Below, piece by piece: positions 26,597 to 35,839 of a stretch of DNA of 64,000 bases; the stretch's first letter is position 1; each line of letters begins with the position of its first letter. The stretch is from positions 221,028 through 285,027 of the forward strand of contig NZ_JPRN01000006.1 of the NCBI RefSeq assembly GCF_000737715.1. Reading direction: 5' to 3'. A program made the translations under genes and the position numbers. The DNA is from Chryseobacterium sp. JM1 (GTDB lineage Bacteria; Bacteroidota; Bacteroidia; Flavobacteriales; Weeksellaceae). The notes under the pieces are model-generated. The model was not told the origin of the DNA and did no database searches. It was given only the letters and a program-made list of their open reading frames with translations.

Positions 26597-27854
26597 TTTG
26601 TTTTCGTTCGTAAAAAATAGAAATAGCGACCATCGCAATATAGAATGCAAAAAGGAAAGCAAGTTCTTTGGCAATTCCTCCGATACCACTGTTTCTTAAA
26701 ATAATATCATAATAGGCATTCAAACCCCAGTTCATCGGGGAGAATTTGGCTACGGTCTGCATAAATTCCGGCATTAAAAATACGGGAACCCAAATTCCTC
26801 CGATAGCGGCCAGAACTACCACCGAAGTAGCTCCAAAAGGCGCAGACTGTTCCTGAGTATCTGCAATAGTTCCCAGTAAAACCCCAAATCCGATGGCTGC
26901 CAGTCCGGAAAATAAAGTCACCACAATAAGCTGGAACATTTTCCCTGAAACATCAAATGCCGGCAGATCCATGTAAGGGAAAAGGTAGATTCCCACAGCG
27001 ACCATCAGTAAAAACTGAATGATACAGATGATCAGATACGTGAATGTTTTTCCTAAAATATGAACAAAGTATGGCGTAGGGCTGATTCTCGCTCTTACAC
27101 TCGTGCCCTGACTTTTTTCTTTGACTAAATTGATAGAAAGCGGAACGACAATAAAGAAGATCGCGAAAAGCGTCCAGGCCGGAACATTGTGCTGAACTGA
27201 GTTCGGCATCACATCCATCGCTCCTTTTTTCGGGGTGATCTCTTTGAAGCTGATGAGGTTTTTGTTCTCATCAAGGTTTTCTTCTGTTCCCAGCTGATCC
27301 TGAAATGCTTTGTAGATCTTTTTATTTTCGATCTCAAACACCATTTTATTCACAGAATTCATCACGGAGTTTTTGAATCCTACGTTGGTTGCCGGATCAA
27401 AATACAGATGAATTTCTTTGGCTTTCGGAGCTGCTTTTTTCACCGCTGCTGCATCGCCTTCCAGTCCGAACGAACTTACGATCGTCTGAACTTTGGAATC
27501 TATATTTGAATTTAAATCTTTCGTTAAATTTTCAGGAATGACGATGGCCATCTGATAATCTCCAGAAAACACGGCTTCCTGCGCTGACTTTTCGTTATAA
27601 TTCGTCAGCAGCTGGAATGTTTTGCTGGTTTCCAGTTCCTGTTTTATGTTTTTGGATACCTCGGATTTGTCATTATCAATGAAAATAATCGGGATTTTTG
27701 AACCTTCCAGATTTTTGAAAGTAGAATCCTGAATTAATGTAATCGTTACAATTAACAGCAACGGCATGACGAAAATAATGACTATTCCCCCAATATCTCT
27801 CTTCAGAAGAAGGATTTCCTTCACGAAGCTTCTCCAAAGTTTATACAACAACAT
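26586..27854 (-). CDS. ABC transporter permease (ABC-2 type)
   Basis: 422 residues. Topology is one N-terminal TM segment (about 23-41), a large extracytoplasmic domain (about 45-220), then five TM segments (about 225-415), as in YhhJ/ABC2_membrane_3 permeases. The segment SQGTSVRARISPTPYF between TM2 and TM3 is the usual coupling-helix region. It pairs with the adjacent ATPase (14-bp overlap). Such a pair within a pigment locus probably exports the pigment or a precursor across the inner membrane. Confidence 0.88.
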   Translation of the reverse strand: MLLYKLWRSFVKEILLLKRDIGGIVIIFVMPLLLIVTITLIQDSTFKNLEGSKIPIIFIDNDKSEVSKNIKQELETSKTFQLLTNYNEKSAQEAVFSGDYQMAIVIPENLTKDLNSNIDSKVQTIVSSFGLEGDAAAVKKAAPKAKEIHLYFDPATNVGFKNSVMNSVNKMVFEIENKKIYKAFQDQLGTEENLDENKNLISFKEITPKKGAMDVMPNSVQHNVPAWTLFAIFFIVVPLSINLVKEKSQGTSVRARISPTPYFVHILGKTFTYLIICIIQFLLMVAVGIYLFPYMDLPAFDVSGKMFQLIVVTLFSGLAAIGFGVLLGTIADTQEQSAPFGATSVVVLAAIGGIWVPVFLMPEFMQTVAKFSPMNWGLNAYYDIILRNSGIGGIAKELAFLFAFYIAMVAISIFYERKQNAV

Positions 27855-28599
27855 CTCTTAGTTCTTTTCCTGTTAATGATATGAAAACGTCTTCCAGGTT
27901 TTCAGCGTTGGCGATCTGTGCTACCAGTTCTTCCGGTGTTCCTACCGCGTGTATTCTTCCTCTGTCGATAATGGCGATCTTCGTACAGAATTCTTCTGCC
28001 TCGGAAAGGTGGTGAGAGGTGTAAATGATACACGTCCCGTTTTTATTCAGTTCCTGTAAGAAATCGATGATTACTTTTTTAGACTGAACATCAACACCTA
28101 CAGTCGGTTCATCAAGGAACAGTACTTTCGGATTGTGAAGTGTTCCTGCGATAAGGTTGCACCGGCGTTTCATTCCTCCGGAAAACTGTTCTACCTTTTT
28201 ATCTGCAAACTTTGAAAGTCCCATGATCTCCAAGGATTCATCGATGGTTCTTTTAAGTTCTTTATGCTTTAATCCGTACAGACTTCCGTAAAACATTAAG
28301 TTTTCTTTAGCCGTAAGAGTAGGATAGAGCGCATATTCCTGAGGCACGATTCCGATAATTTCTTTGATCTTGAAACTGTCTTTCTGAGGAGACAGACCAT
28401 TGATCGTAAATTGTCCGGAGGTAGGTTTGATTAATCCTGAAAGCATGGAAATCAGAGTGGTTTTTCCGGCACCGTTTGGTCCCAGAATTCCATAGATCTC
28501 ATTTTTCTCAATATTCAGCGAGATATCGTTCACAGAAAACTCTTCGGAGTTTTTGTACTTTTTGTATAGATTTTTGATCTCAATCATATTCTCCGCCAT
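27841..28599 (-). CDS. ABC transporter ATP-binding protein
   Basis: 252 residues. Walker A GPNGAGKTT near 38-46, Q-loop VPQEYALYP near 85, signature SGGMKRRC near 139, Walker B LFLDEPTVGVD near 159 and the switch His in TSHHLSE near 195 are all present. It is an exporter-type ATPase (CcmA/DrrA-like) partnered with the ABC-2 permease encoded directly after it. It lies 1 bp from the BtrH-like gene upstream. Confidence 0.92.
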   Translation of the reverse strand: MAENMIEIKNLYKKYKNSEEFSVNDISLNIEKNEIYGILGPNGAGKTTLISMLSGLIKPTSGQFTINGLSPQKDSFKIKEIIGIVPQEYALYPTLTAKENLMFYGSLYGLKHKELKRTIDESLEIMGLSKFADKKVEQFSGGMKRRCNLIAGTLHNPKVLFLDEPTVGVDVQSKKVIIDFLQELNKNGTCIIYTSHHLSEAEEFCTKIAIIDRGRIHAVGTPEELVAQIANAENLEDVFISLTGKELRDVVV

Positions 28600-28600
28600 A

Positions 28601-29596
28601 TCAGATCGCTTTTCTCAGTTTTTTATAGAAAGCTTCTTCCAGATCTGCGATATGAAGCATAGATTTTGAAAGATTGTTGTAGATATCGCTTTTTGAATTC
28701 CTGTTTTTGTAAACACGGGCAATATCCACGGCAAAGTCTCTCCACAGGTCACCAATCGCAGTGATTTCTTTGGACAGCTCTTTTAATTCATCATTTTTAA
28801 GGATGACCGCTGCTTCCTGAAGAAAAGCTCCATAGATAAATCTGAAACCGCCACCACCAGTACCAATCTCTTCCTGCATTCTGATCAGCTGTCCGAGATA
28901 ATGGTTAGTGACTTTAGTTCCTTTCTTTGCTGCCCATTTCGGGATGCTCTTGGCGACCCATCTCATGGCTTTTACTCCGATAAGGGGAACCGGAGCCAGC
29001 ATGTTTTTGCAGGTGTCTTTGATTCCTTTTTTAATGGCTTCTTCAATATTTACATTGTCCGGGATGTAAGTCGGGTAGTACATATGTCCTTTTGGAGGCA
29101 GTGCGCCTTTGGCATATCTTACCTTTTCAAGTTCAGCTTCGGACAGAGAAGTTGTATAATCCATTACCGGGTCGCTGATCAGGAATTTTCCGTCTTCTTT
29201 TCCGTATACCACCAGGTTGTGGGCATTGAAGTGGAATTTATATTCTTCAGGGAAATAGGTAAGGTTGAAAACGCCCACCTGAAGCCCTGTCGGGATATTC
29301 TGATTTAAGTTTCTCTCTAAAGCGGACTGTGCGTCTTTAGGATTAGAAAATTTTTCTCTTTTGATTTTAATTCCCAATCTTTTGGCTGCTTTGCTGAAAA
29401 TAGCACCGGGCATCGGACGATAGCTGAAGCCGGGAGCAAAATTGACTTTCAAAAATGGCAGATAGACGAAAAACAGTCCGGAACCGATCCCAAAGATCAT
29501 TGGTTCACTGAGTTTTAAGCCTTTGTTGAGTAACAGATTGGAGGCAACACCGTTTTCGCAATGCGCGGTCTGATGGTGTTCAAAGTTAAGTTTCAT
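28601..29596 (-). CDS. BtrH-like acyltransferase (BtrH_N and DUF4872-type domains)
   Basis: 331 residues. The N-terminus HHQTAHCENGVASNLL matches the BtrH N-terminal domain, with Cys13 in HCENG as the likely nucleophile. His and Asp of a cysteine-protease-like triad may be in FHFNAHNLVVYG and LISDPVMDY (near 142-165). The C-terminal helical part (about 215-330) resembles DUF4872. BtrH of butirosin biosynthesis moves an acyl group from an ACP to an acceptor. Here it could join the ACP-bound aryl polyene to the dialkylresorcinol hydroxyl, making the ester of flexirubin. That role is inference. It stands near the head of the minus-strand pigment run. Confidence 0.78.
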   Translation of the reverse strand: MKLNFEHHQTAHCENGVASNLLLNKGLKLSEPMIFGIGSGLFFVYLPFLKVNFAPGFSYRPMPGAIFSKAAKRLGIKIKREKFSNPKDAQSALERNLNQNIPTGLQVGVFNLTYFPEEYKFHFNAHNLVVYGKEDGKFLISDPVMDYTTSLSEAELEKVRYAKGALPPKGHMYYPTYIPDNVNIEEAIKKGIKDTCKNMLAPVPLIGVKAMRWVAKSIPKWAAKKGTKVTNHYLGQLIRMQEEIGTGGGGFRFIYGAFLQEAAVILKNDELKELSKEITAIGDLWRDFAVDIARVYKNRNSKSDIYNNLSKSMLHIADLEEAFYKKLRKAI

Positions 29597-29663
29597 TTGC
29601 TGCTTTTATCTTTTTCATTGGCGAAATGAAATTGTGCATAGGATGGTATGCTTCATTTCAGTA

Positions 29664-30068
29664 TTATTTTCCGTCAAAGTTCTTTAATTCATCCACTGAA
29701 ATCCCGAACGCATCGGCATATTTTTTCAGTACGGATTCGTTTAGTGTTTTAAATACTCTTGGTTTTGAGTGTCTTTTTACTCTCCACTGCCACATTCCGA
29801 CATAGGAAGCAAGAACACCCAGATCCATTTTATTCAGTTCCATAAAATACATAATGGGACTCGATATATTATTGGCGACGTCCTGTCTGGCTTCTTCAAT
29901 TCTTTCATGAATAAGTTCCAGAGATTCTTCCAGGGCTGCTTTTTTAGCTTCCCAGCCAATGCTGTTGGCCGTCGTATAATTATCGTTTTCATCCGTCACA
30001 TACAAGACTTCGGTCATGTTTGCTGACTTCAGATTGCTTTCATCCTGAGGCAGGTCTTGTTTTTTCAT
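29664..30068 (-). CDS. Small protein with HTH/XRE-like C-terminal region
   Basis: 134 residues. An acidic N-terminus and a long helix (about 40-70, EESLELIHERIEEARQDV) precede a C-terminal part. MDLGVLASYVGMWQWRVKRH followed by LKKYADAFGISVDELKNF has the spacing of a Cro/XRE helix-turn-helix, with the 'ADAFGISVDEL' closing helix typical of the family. It is the first gene of the minus-strand pigment run, so a regulator of the operon is a reasonable guess. The HTH is degenerate in places, and DNA binding is not certain. Confidence 0.68.
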   Translation of the reverse strand: MKKQDLPQDESNLKSANMTEVLYVTDENDNYTTANSIGWEAKKAALEESLELIHERIEEARQDVANNISSPIMYFMELNKMDLGVLASYVGMWQWRVKRHSKPRVFKTLNESVLKKYADAFGISVDELKNFDGK

Positions 30069-30332
30069 GTAAACTGTATTATTTTTCTACTTTAAGAATC
30101 AAAAAGGATCACCTTTTTAATTCTTTTTAATCAGTTGGCTAAAATAGTGAAAATACATTATATGTAAATCATATTAAATCAGAATGCACCGGATAGGCTT
30201 TTTAAAGGGATAAAAGCTATTTTTAACTGAAAAATATTAATTCAGAATTTGTAATACATAAGCTGTAACAAGTGTATTATAAATGTAGACTAATAATGTT
30301 CTAAGAAATTTGGATAAAATAAAATAAGACTT
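30069..30332. other. Divergent intergenic region (HTH-like gene / M16 peptidase gene)
   Basis: 264 bp, strongly AT-rich, and it must hold promoters for both the long pigment operon and the M16 gene. I see no clean TAnnTTTG box on either strand and no coding sequence or hairpin. Confidence 0.4.
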
Positions 30333-33245
30333 ATGAAGAAATTTTTTATTTCTGTTTCGCTTTTCTGCATGCTTCATGCAATGGCACAGAAGTTTGATAC
30401 TCAGAAGATGACGGACAGTCAGGGGTACACTTATGAAACGGTAAAGAATGACCAATCCGGGGTAAGAGTTTATACGCTGAAAAACGGACTGAAGGTGTAT
30501 CTGGCAAAAAATGATGATGCTCCGAGAATTCAAACCTATATTCCGGTAAGAACTGGATCTAATAACGACCCTAGCGATAACACCGGTTTGGCGCATTATC
30601 TTGAGCACATGGTTTTCAAAGGAACCTCTCATTTGGGAACGCAGGATTGGGCAAAGGAAAAAGCATTGTTACAACAGATCTCTGATCTTTACGAGCAGCA
30701 CAAAGCAGAAAAGGATCCTGAAAAGAAAAAATTACTCTATAAGAAAATAGATGAAGTTTCTCAGGAAGCATCTAAATATGCGATTGCCAACGAATATGAC
30801 AAAGCGATCTCTTCATTGGGAGCAACAGGAACAAACGCCCACACGTGGCTTGATGAAACGGTTTATAAAAATAATATTCCGGCCAATGAGCTTGAAAAGT
30901 GGCTTCAGGTAGAGAAAGAACGTTTTTCCGAACTGGTACTGCGTCTTTTCCATACAGAATTGGAAGCGGTGTATGAGGAATACAACAGAGCTCAGGATAA
31001 CGACGGCCGTCTTGTGAATTATGCAATGATGGAAGCTCTTTTCCCAAAACATCCAAACGGTCAGCAGACAACAATAGGAACTTCAGAGCACTTGAAAAGC
31101 CCGTCTATGGTTGCCATTCATAAATACTTTGACACCTATTATGTGCCTAATAATATGGCAGTGGTTCTTGTAGGAGATTTGGATTTTGATAAAACCATCA
31201 AAATGGTAGATCAGTATTTCGGAACTTTCAAATACAAAGAGCTGCCCATGAAAAAAATGGTATCGGAACAGCCTATGGAAAGCATTGTGTCCAGAACCGT
31301 GAAAAGCCCAAGTACGCCGAGAATGACTCTTGCATGGAGATCCGATTCTAATGGAAGCCAGAATGCAAGGTTGGCAGATGTCGTTGCAGAAATTTTAAGC
31401 AACAGGGGAGATGCAGGTCTTATAGATCTTAATATGAACCAGACCCAAAAAGTACTGGGTGCAGGCGCTTACGAATCTGCTTTTAAAACCTATGGTGCTT
31501 TTACCATGTCTGTAACGCCGAAAGAAGGACAGAGCTTTGATGATGCTAAGAAATTGCTATTGGATCAGCTGGATCTTGTGAAAAAAGGGCAGTTCCCGGA
31601 TTGGATGCTGAAAGCAATCGTTAATGATAAAAAGGTACAGCGTATGAAGTCGTGGGAAACTGCAGACGGATTAGCTACTACACTGTACAGTACTTATATC
31701 AACGAGCAAAGTTGGGAGCAGGAATTAAATGATATCAACCAGTACGAGAAAATTACAAAGGCTGATGTGGTAAAGTTTGCCAACGAATTTTTCAAAGACA
31801 ACTATGTGGTTGTTTACAAAGAAAAAGGAGTGAATGATAAACTGGTTCGTGTACAGAATCCTGGAATTACTCCAATCAAACTGAACAGAGAAGCACAGTC
31901 TCCTTTCCTTAAAGATATTCTAAGCACTAAAGTAGCTGAGATCAAACCTGAGTTCATCGATTATAAAGCGGCTATTCAGACGACTCAGATCAAAGATAAG
32001 AAAGTTAGCTTTGTAAAGAATAAATATAATGATGTAGCACAGATCAGCTATATTTTCCCTTTTGGAACGGATAACGATAAGGAGCTTTCAGTAGCAGTAA
32101 CCCTTTTCGAATATCTTGGAACGGATAAATACACCCCTGAACAGCTGAAAGGTGAGTTCTACAAACTGGGAATCACTTACAGTTTCAGAACTTCAAACGA
32201 TCAGGTAATCATCACATTGAGCGGTCTTGAAGCCAATATGAAGAAAGGTGCTGAGCTGATGAACCACTGGGTGACGAATGTAAAAGCAGATAAAGAGACT
32301 TACGCGAAGACGGTGAAAACAATCCTTGAAGCAAGAGCTGCTGCTAAAAAAGATAAAACCAGAATCATGGCTGCTTTGACGAACTATGCAAAATACGGCA
32401 AAAATTCGAGAATGGCAGATGTCGTTTCTAAAGAACGTCTTGAAGGCATTGATGTGAATGAACTGACTAAGAAAATCAAAGTACTGAACCAGTCGCCATA
32501 TGAGGTATTCCTTTATGGACAGGAGCAGTCAGGTTTAGAAAAATCAGTTAAGCCATATATTACAGAAGCGAGCGTTCAGCCGGCAAAAGCTAAAGAATAT
32601 CAGGAGCCCGCAGCAGACGGAAAAGTATATTTCACCAACTACGACATGGTTCAGATGGAAATGTCTAAAGTAGCTAAAGGTGGTGATGTAAACTTAAGTA
32701 ACTTCGGAAAAGCGAATGTTTTCAATGGCTATTTCGGATCAGGACTTTCTTCTATTGTTTTCCAGGAAATCAGAGAAAGTAAGTCACTGGCGTATTCAGC
32801 CTATGTGTATTATGCTAATGCTTCAGAAAAAGGACATGCCAACTATATCACGAATTATATCGGAACTCAGGCTAATAAGCTTCCATCAGCAGTCAATGCA
32901 ATGAGCGATCTTATGGCTTCTCTGCCGCAGATTCCTGCACAGTTTGAGAACTCAAAAGGTTCTGCGCTGAAGCAGATTGCGTCTAACAGAATTAACAGAA
33001 CGAATATTTTCTTTAATCAGTTAGCATTGAAAAAACTGGGAGTAGATTATGATATCAGAAAAGATACATATGCTGAAATCCAGGGGCTGACATTACCACA
33101 GCTTACCAGCTTCTACAATACTGAGATCAAGCCTATGAAATACAACACAGCGATCATCGGTAAGAAAGAAAACCTGAATATGGAATCCATCAATAAAATG
33201 GGAACGTTCCAGGAGGTATCTCTTGAAGAAATCTTCGGGTACTAA
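30333..33245 (+). CDS. M16 family zinc metallopeptidase (insulinase/pitrilysin type)
   Basis: 970 residues with signal peptide (cleavage near AMA-QK, residue 19). The N-terminal M16 domain has the inverted zinc motif HYLEH (His88, Glu91, His92) and a downstream Glu in ELEAVYEEYNRA. A second, catalytically silent M16 domain follows (about 540-950). Full length for periplasmic two-domain M16 peptidases. It probably degrades peptides in the periplasm. It separates the two minus-strand pigment transcription units but is on the opposite strand and has its own terminator, so it is likely not a pigment gene. Confidence 0.92.
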   Translation: MKKFFISVSLFCMLHAMAQKFDTQKMTDSQGYTYETVKNDQSGVRVYTLKNGLKVYLAKNDDAPRIQTYIPVRTGSNNDPSDNTGLAHYLEHMVFKGTSHLGTQDWAKEKALLQQISDLYEQHKAEKDPEKKKLLYKKIDEVSQEASKYAIANEYDKAISSLGATGTNAHTWLDETVYKNNIPANELEKWLQVEKERFSELVLRLFHTELEAVYEEYNRAQDNDGRLVNYAMMEALFPKHPNGQQTTIGTSEHLKSPSMVAIHKYFDTYYVPNNMAVVLVGDLDFDKTIKMVDQYFGTFKYKELPMKKMVSEQPMESIVSRTVKSPSTPRMTLAWRSDSNGSQNARLADVVAEILSNRGDAGLIDLNMNQTQKVLGAGAYESAFKTYGAFTMSVTPKEGQSFDDAKKLLLDQLDLVKKGQFPDWMLKAIVNDKKVQRMKSWETADGLATTLYSTYINEQSWEQELNDINQYEKITKADVVKFANEFFKDNYVVVYKEKGVNDKLVRVQNPGITPIKLNREAQSPFLKDILSTKVAEIKPEFIDYKAAIQTTQIKDKKVSFVKNKYNDVAQISYIFPFGTDNDKELSVAVTLFEYLGTDKYTPEQLKGEFYKLGITYSFRTSNDQVIITLSGLEANMKKGAELMNHWVTNVKADKETYAKTVKTILEARAAAKKDKTRIMAALTNYAKYGKNSRMADVVSKERLEGIDVNELTKKIKVLNQSPYEVFLYGQEQSGLEKSVKPYITEASVQPAKAKEYQEPAADGKVYFTNYDMVQMEMSKVAKGGDVNLSNFGKANVFNGYFGSGLSSIVFQEIRESKSLAYSAYVYYANASEKGHANYITNYIGTQANKLPSAVNAMSDLMASLPQIPAQFENSKGSALKQIASNRINRTNIFFNQLALKKLGVDYDIRKDTYAEIQGLTLPQLTSFYNTEIKPMKYNTAIIGKKENLNMESINKMGTFQEVSLEEIFGY

Positions 33246-33268
33246 CCCTTTATGATACCAATTTTTTT

Positions 33269-33296
33269 AAGCGGAGCAGCAATGCTCCGCTTTTTT
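33269..33296 (+). terminator. Intrinsic terminator of the M16 peptidase gene
   Basis: A 10-bp perfect stem (AAGCGGAGCA at 33269-33278, TGCTCCGCTT at 33283-33292), loop GCAA, followed by a T tract. Confidence 0.88.
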
Positions 33297-33326
33297 ATTT
33301 TTTGAATTTAATTTCAAAAGAAAATT

Positions 33327-33596
33327 TTATCTGTTTGGACGGTAAGTCAGTTTTACCAGCAGATACACTTCCTGTTTGTCAAGATCATTACACCAGGTAC
33401 GCTGAGATACTACCGCGTCATTATACAGATCAAGATCATCCATATTGTTATAGTATTCCAGTCTTTCGGAGGTCTTGTATTTAAAAAATGAAATAAGATT
33501 CACTTCATCCCCAATTTGCGGAGCTACGGGAAACTCAACAGAATTTTCAAAATCAAATTCAACATTATCTGAATAGAACCTTACTTTTACACTCAT
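33327..33596 (-). CDS. Small protein of unknown function
   Basis: 89 residues from the ATG at 33596. A frame open further to 33695 exists, but a -7 box (TATATTTG, complement of 33613-33620) lies inside that extension, and the natural beta-strand start MSVKVRFYSDNVEF follows. The chain is beta-rich with an acidic middle, has no signal peptide, and carries no motif I recognise. It is convergent with the M16 gene and is probably monocistronic. Confidence 0.6.
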   Translation of the reverse strand: MSVKVRFYSDNVEFDFENSVEFPVAPQIGDEVNLISFFKYKTSERLEYYNNMDDLDLYNDAVVSQRTWCNDLDKQEVYLLVKLTYRPNR

Positions 33597-33612
33597 ACTT
33601 TTATTTTCATCA

Positions 33613-33620
33613 AATATATC
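33613..33620 (-). promoter_or_regulatory. Putative -7 box for the small unknown gene
   Basis: The minus strand reads TATATTTG, an exact TAnnTTTG match. Transcription would start roughly 10 nt before the ATG at 33596. Confidence 0.45.
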
Positions 33621-33762
33621 GAAAAATAAGGGTTGTTTGATCATTAGGAGGGAAGAGGGAAGATGGAGGCCGGAAGTTACCGGCAGGCTTTCCATATCTC
33701 ACAGTTTATCTTACAATTTGATGAGGTAGTTTTAAAAGAACAATAAAACTGGCTTTAACCCC

Positions 33763-33794
33763 AAAAAGAAAAACCGCACGGTAATCGTACGGTT
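33763..33794 (-). terminator. Intrinsic terminator of the dar/MMPL operon
   Basis: Read on the minus strand, a 9-bp stem AACCGTACG / CGTGCGGTT (33794-33786 and 33780-33772, one G-U pair) with loop ATTAC is followed by TTTTCTTTTT. It stands 25 bp after the last dehydratase gene. Confidence 0.78.
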
Positions 33795-33818
33795 ATATAT
33801 TTTAACTAAAATGAAGTA

Positions 33819-34262
33819 TTAAGATTTTATCTCCTGAATAAACAGATTGATCTCTGCCCTGATCAGCAGCTCATCATGATTAAACGTCTCACAAAAGATA
33901 TTGCAGACATTTTCATACTGAGAGATCAGCGAGGCTTTTGAAATGATCTTATCCCCTGTCTTCGGAAGACCGAAAAGTTCGATCTTTTTAATATTGGTGA
34001 TAAAGCCAATTACTTTGGTATCTGCTTCAGGATTTTCAAAGAAGCTTTGTCCCAGAATAGAAGAGCAGGTTTGGGCAAGATTTTCAATCAGGCCGGCCTC
34101 TGCAAGTTCATTGTTGTAGACGAACACATTATCTTCTTTTATTTCAAAGGAAGTCACAACTTTTTCTTTGGTCAATTCCAGAATATAATCTGCCATCAGC
34201 ATCGGTTCGCGGTGCGGCAGAAAGTTATGTATATTGATAAGTTGGTCTTCTTTGATCTCCAT
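33819..34262 (-). CDS. FabZ/ApeP-like 3-hydroxyacyl-ACP dehydratase (hotdog)
   Basis: 147 residues. The FabZ-type N-terminal motif is LPHREPMLMADYI (near 14-26), and GLIENLAQTCSS (near 57) carries an acidic residue at the dehydratase helix. The chain continues with strands as in a hotdog. It is a paralogue of the neighbouring gene (5 bp apart), and both lie after darB. In aryl-polyene clusters such pairs are thought to dehydrate 3-hydroxyacyl-ACP intermediates. A thioesterase role is an alternative. Confidence 0.8.
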   Translation of the reverse strand: MEIKEDQLINIHNFLPHREPMLMADYILELTKEKVVTSFEIKEDNVFVYNNELAEAGLIENLAQTCSSILGQSFFENPEADTKVIGFITNIKKIELFGLPKTGDKIISKASLISQYENVCNIFCETFNHDELLIRAEINLFIQEIKS

Positions 34263-34267
34263 TACAG

Positions 34268-34699
34268 TTATTTTACAGCAGTTTTCATTTGGGATTTTGC
34301 AATGATTGCGCCATTCAGTTTCGTGACAATATCTACCAGTGTTACGCCCATTACTTCATTCAGGATCGTTACTTCCGATACCAGACGGTCACCTGTTTTA
34401 GGGAGGATTTCCGCTTCAAAAGATTTGATGGCACCGATGTATCCGGTAGGCGCGTCTTTTCCTAAAAGATAATATTTGTAACCGGTATGCAAAGCGACAC
34501 TCTGTGCCTGATGCTCTATAAGTCCCGAAGCCTGAAATATTCCGTCCTGGATAAAAATATTATCATCTTTGATCTCAAATCCTGATACCAGATGATTTTC
34601 AGAAAATTCCGTAAGCTCATGAACCATGACAAACGGAAAACGCTGGGGAATAAGGCTTCCCACAAAATTCGTATCGGATGTCGGCAGTTGATTCTCCAT
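34268..34699 (-). CDS. FabZ/ApeP-like 3-hydroxyacyl-ACP dehydratase (hotdog)
   Basis: 143 residues from the ATG at 34699, which overlaps the stop of darB by one base (TAATG), a classic coupling arrangement. A Met eight codons upstream is inside darB and unlikely to be used. LIPQRFPFVMVHEL corresponds to the FabZ LPHRYPFLLVDRV-type start, and SGLIEHQAQSVAL to the catalytic helix with Glu and His. It would dehydrate 3-hydroxyacyl-ACP in polyene or alkyl chain formation. Confidence 0.82.
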   Translation of the reverse strand: MENQLPTSDTNFVGSLIPQRFPFVMVHELTEFSENHLVSGFEIKDDNIFIQDGIFQASGLIEHQAQSVALHTGYKYYLLGKDAPTGYIGAIKSFEAEILPKTGDRLVSEVTILNEVMGVTLVDIVTKLNGAIIAKSQMKTAVK

Positions 34700-35838
34700 T
34701 AGCAAACTGTTAACAGGGCACAAGAATAAGCAAATCTTCCGCTTTCAGGAACACAAAGCAATACTTTTTCTCCTTTTTTCAGCGTTCCGGAATTCATTAA
34801 TTCTTCCAGTGCTACGAAGATAGAGCCTGCTCCGATGTTTCCGATGTCAGAAAGGTTGTAGAACCATTTTTCCGCAGGGAAATCCATTCCTTTTTTAGCA
34901 AATTCGTCTTTCAAGCCTTCTTTGAAATACCCTGAAGAAATATGAGCCAGAACGTGATCGATTTTTGCCGGATCTAAATTGTGTTTGTCGAAAGAAGACC
35001 TTAAGCTTTCCGCACCTTTTACCAGGATGTATTTGTCCAAGATCTTGGTATCTTGTTTAATGGCAAAGATAGATTGCTTCAGCCATTCATCAGAAGGGTA
35101 GTCTGCCCATGATTTAAGGCTTCCGTCCTCCTGCTTGTCGCATCCTGCATACATACATGCTTCGATCTCGTGAGCGTAGGAATAAAAATCGATGAACTCT
35201 ATTTTTAAAGAAATTCCGGTTTCTCTCGGTTTATTTTCAAGAAGGAATGAACCTGCACCGTCAGAAAGCATCCATCTCAGGAATTCTCTCTTAAAGGCAA
35301 CGATAGGTCTTTCTTCCAGTGCTTTTAAATTTTCAGCTTCATGGTTGAATTTATCGGCGGTCATCCATGCAGACATTCTCTCAGAACCTGCACATACTGC
35401 ATTTTCATTCACACCGGCCTTTACAGAAAGGAATCCGTAGTTCAGGGCATTCATCCCGGAATTACAAAGACCTGTAGCGGTATTAATTTCAATAGATTTA
35501 CCGATATTCAGCTCACCATGAACCATAGAAGCGTGTGAAGGCTGCATCTGATCCGGAGAAGTAGTTCCTACGGACAACAGTTTCATATCTTCCTTTTTGA
35601 AATTTTCATCGAATAGTCCTTCTACAGCTTTTGCGGTCAGCTGTGCATTGGTATGAGTAGGATTTCCTTCTTTGTCCAAAGCATAATATCTTGTGGTGAT
35701 CTTGTTATTTCTTAAAATCAGTGATCTTGCTTTAGAAGGAGCGTCATTTATCAGACCAAGATAAGTCTCCATTTCATCATTTGATACCGGGTTGTTGGGT
35801 AAGTATGTTGATGCTTTTGTTATAAATACGTCGTACAT
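34699..35838 (-). CDS. darB: DarB-like ketosynthase III (dialkylresorcinol biosynthesis)
   Basis: 379-residue FabH-fold condensing enzyme. The catalytic Cys125 is in TATGLCNSGMNAL, His in LAHISSGYF (near 300), and Asn in IGNIGAGSI (near 335), giving a complete Cys-His-Asn triad. In the dialkylresorcinol pathway DarB condenses two beta-ketoacyl-type thioesters, with DarA, to form the 2,5-dialkyl-1,3-cyclohexanedione or resorcinol. It is encoded directly after the DarA-like protein (1-bp gap). The symbol rests on this pairing and on the flexirubin context. Confidence 0.85.
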   Translation of the reverse strand: MYDVFITKASTYLPNNPVSNDEMETYLGLINDAPSKARSLILRNNKITTRYYALDKEGNPTHTNAQLTAKAVEGLFDENFKKEDMKLLSVGTTSPDQMQPSHASMVHGELNIGKSIEINTATGLCNSGMNALNYGFLSVKAGVNENAVCAGSERMSAWMTADKFNHEAENLKALEERPIVAFKREFLRWMLSDGAGSFLLENKPRETGISLKIEFIDFYSYAHEIEACMYAGCDKQEDGSLKSWADYPSDEWLKQSIFAIKQDTKILDKYILVKGAESLRSSFDKHNLDPAKIDHVLAHISSGYFKEGLKDEFAKKGMDFPAEKWFYNLSDIGNIGAGSIFVALEELMNSGTLKKGEKVLLCVPESGRFAYSCALLTVC

Positions 35839-35839
35839 T

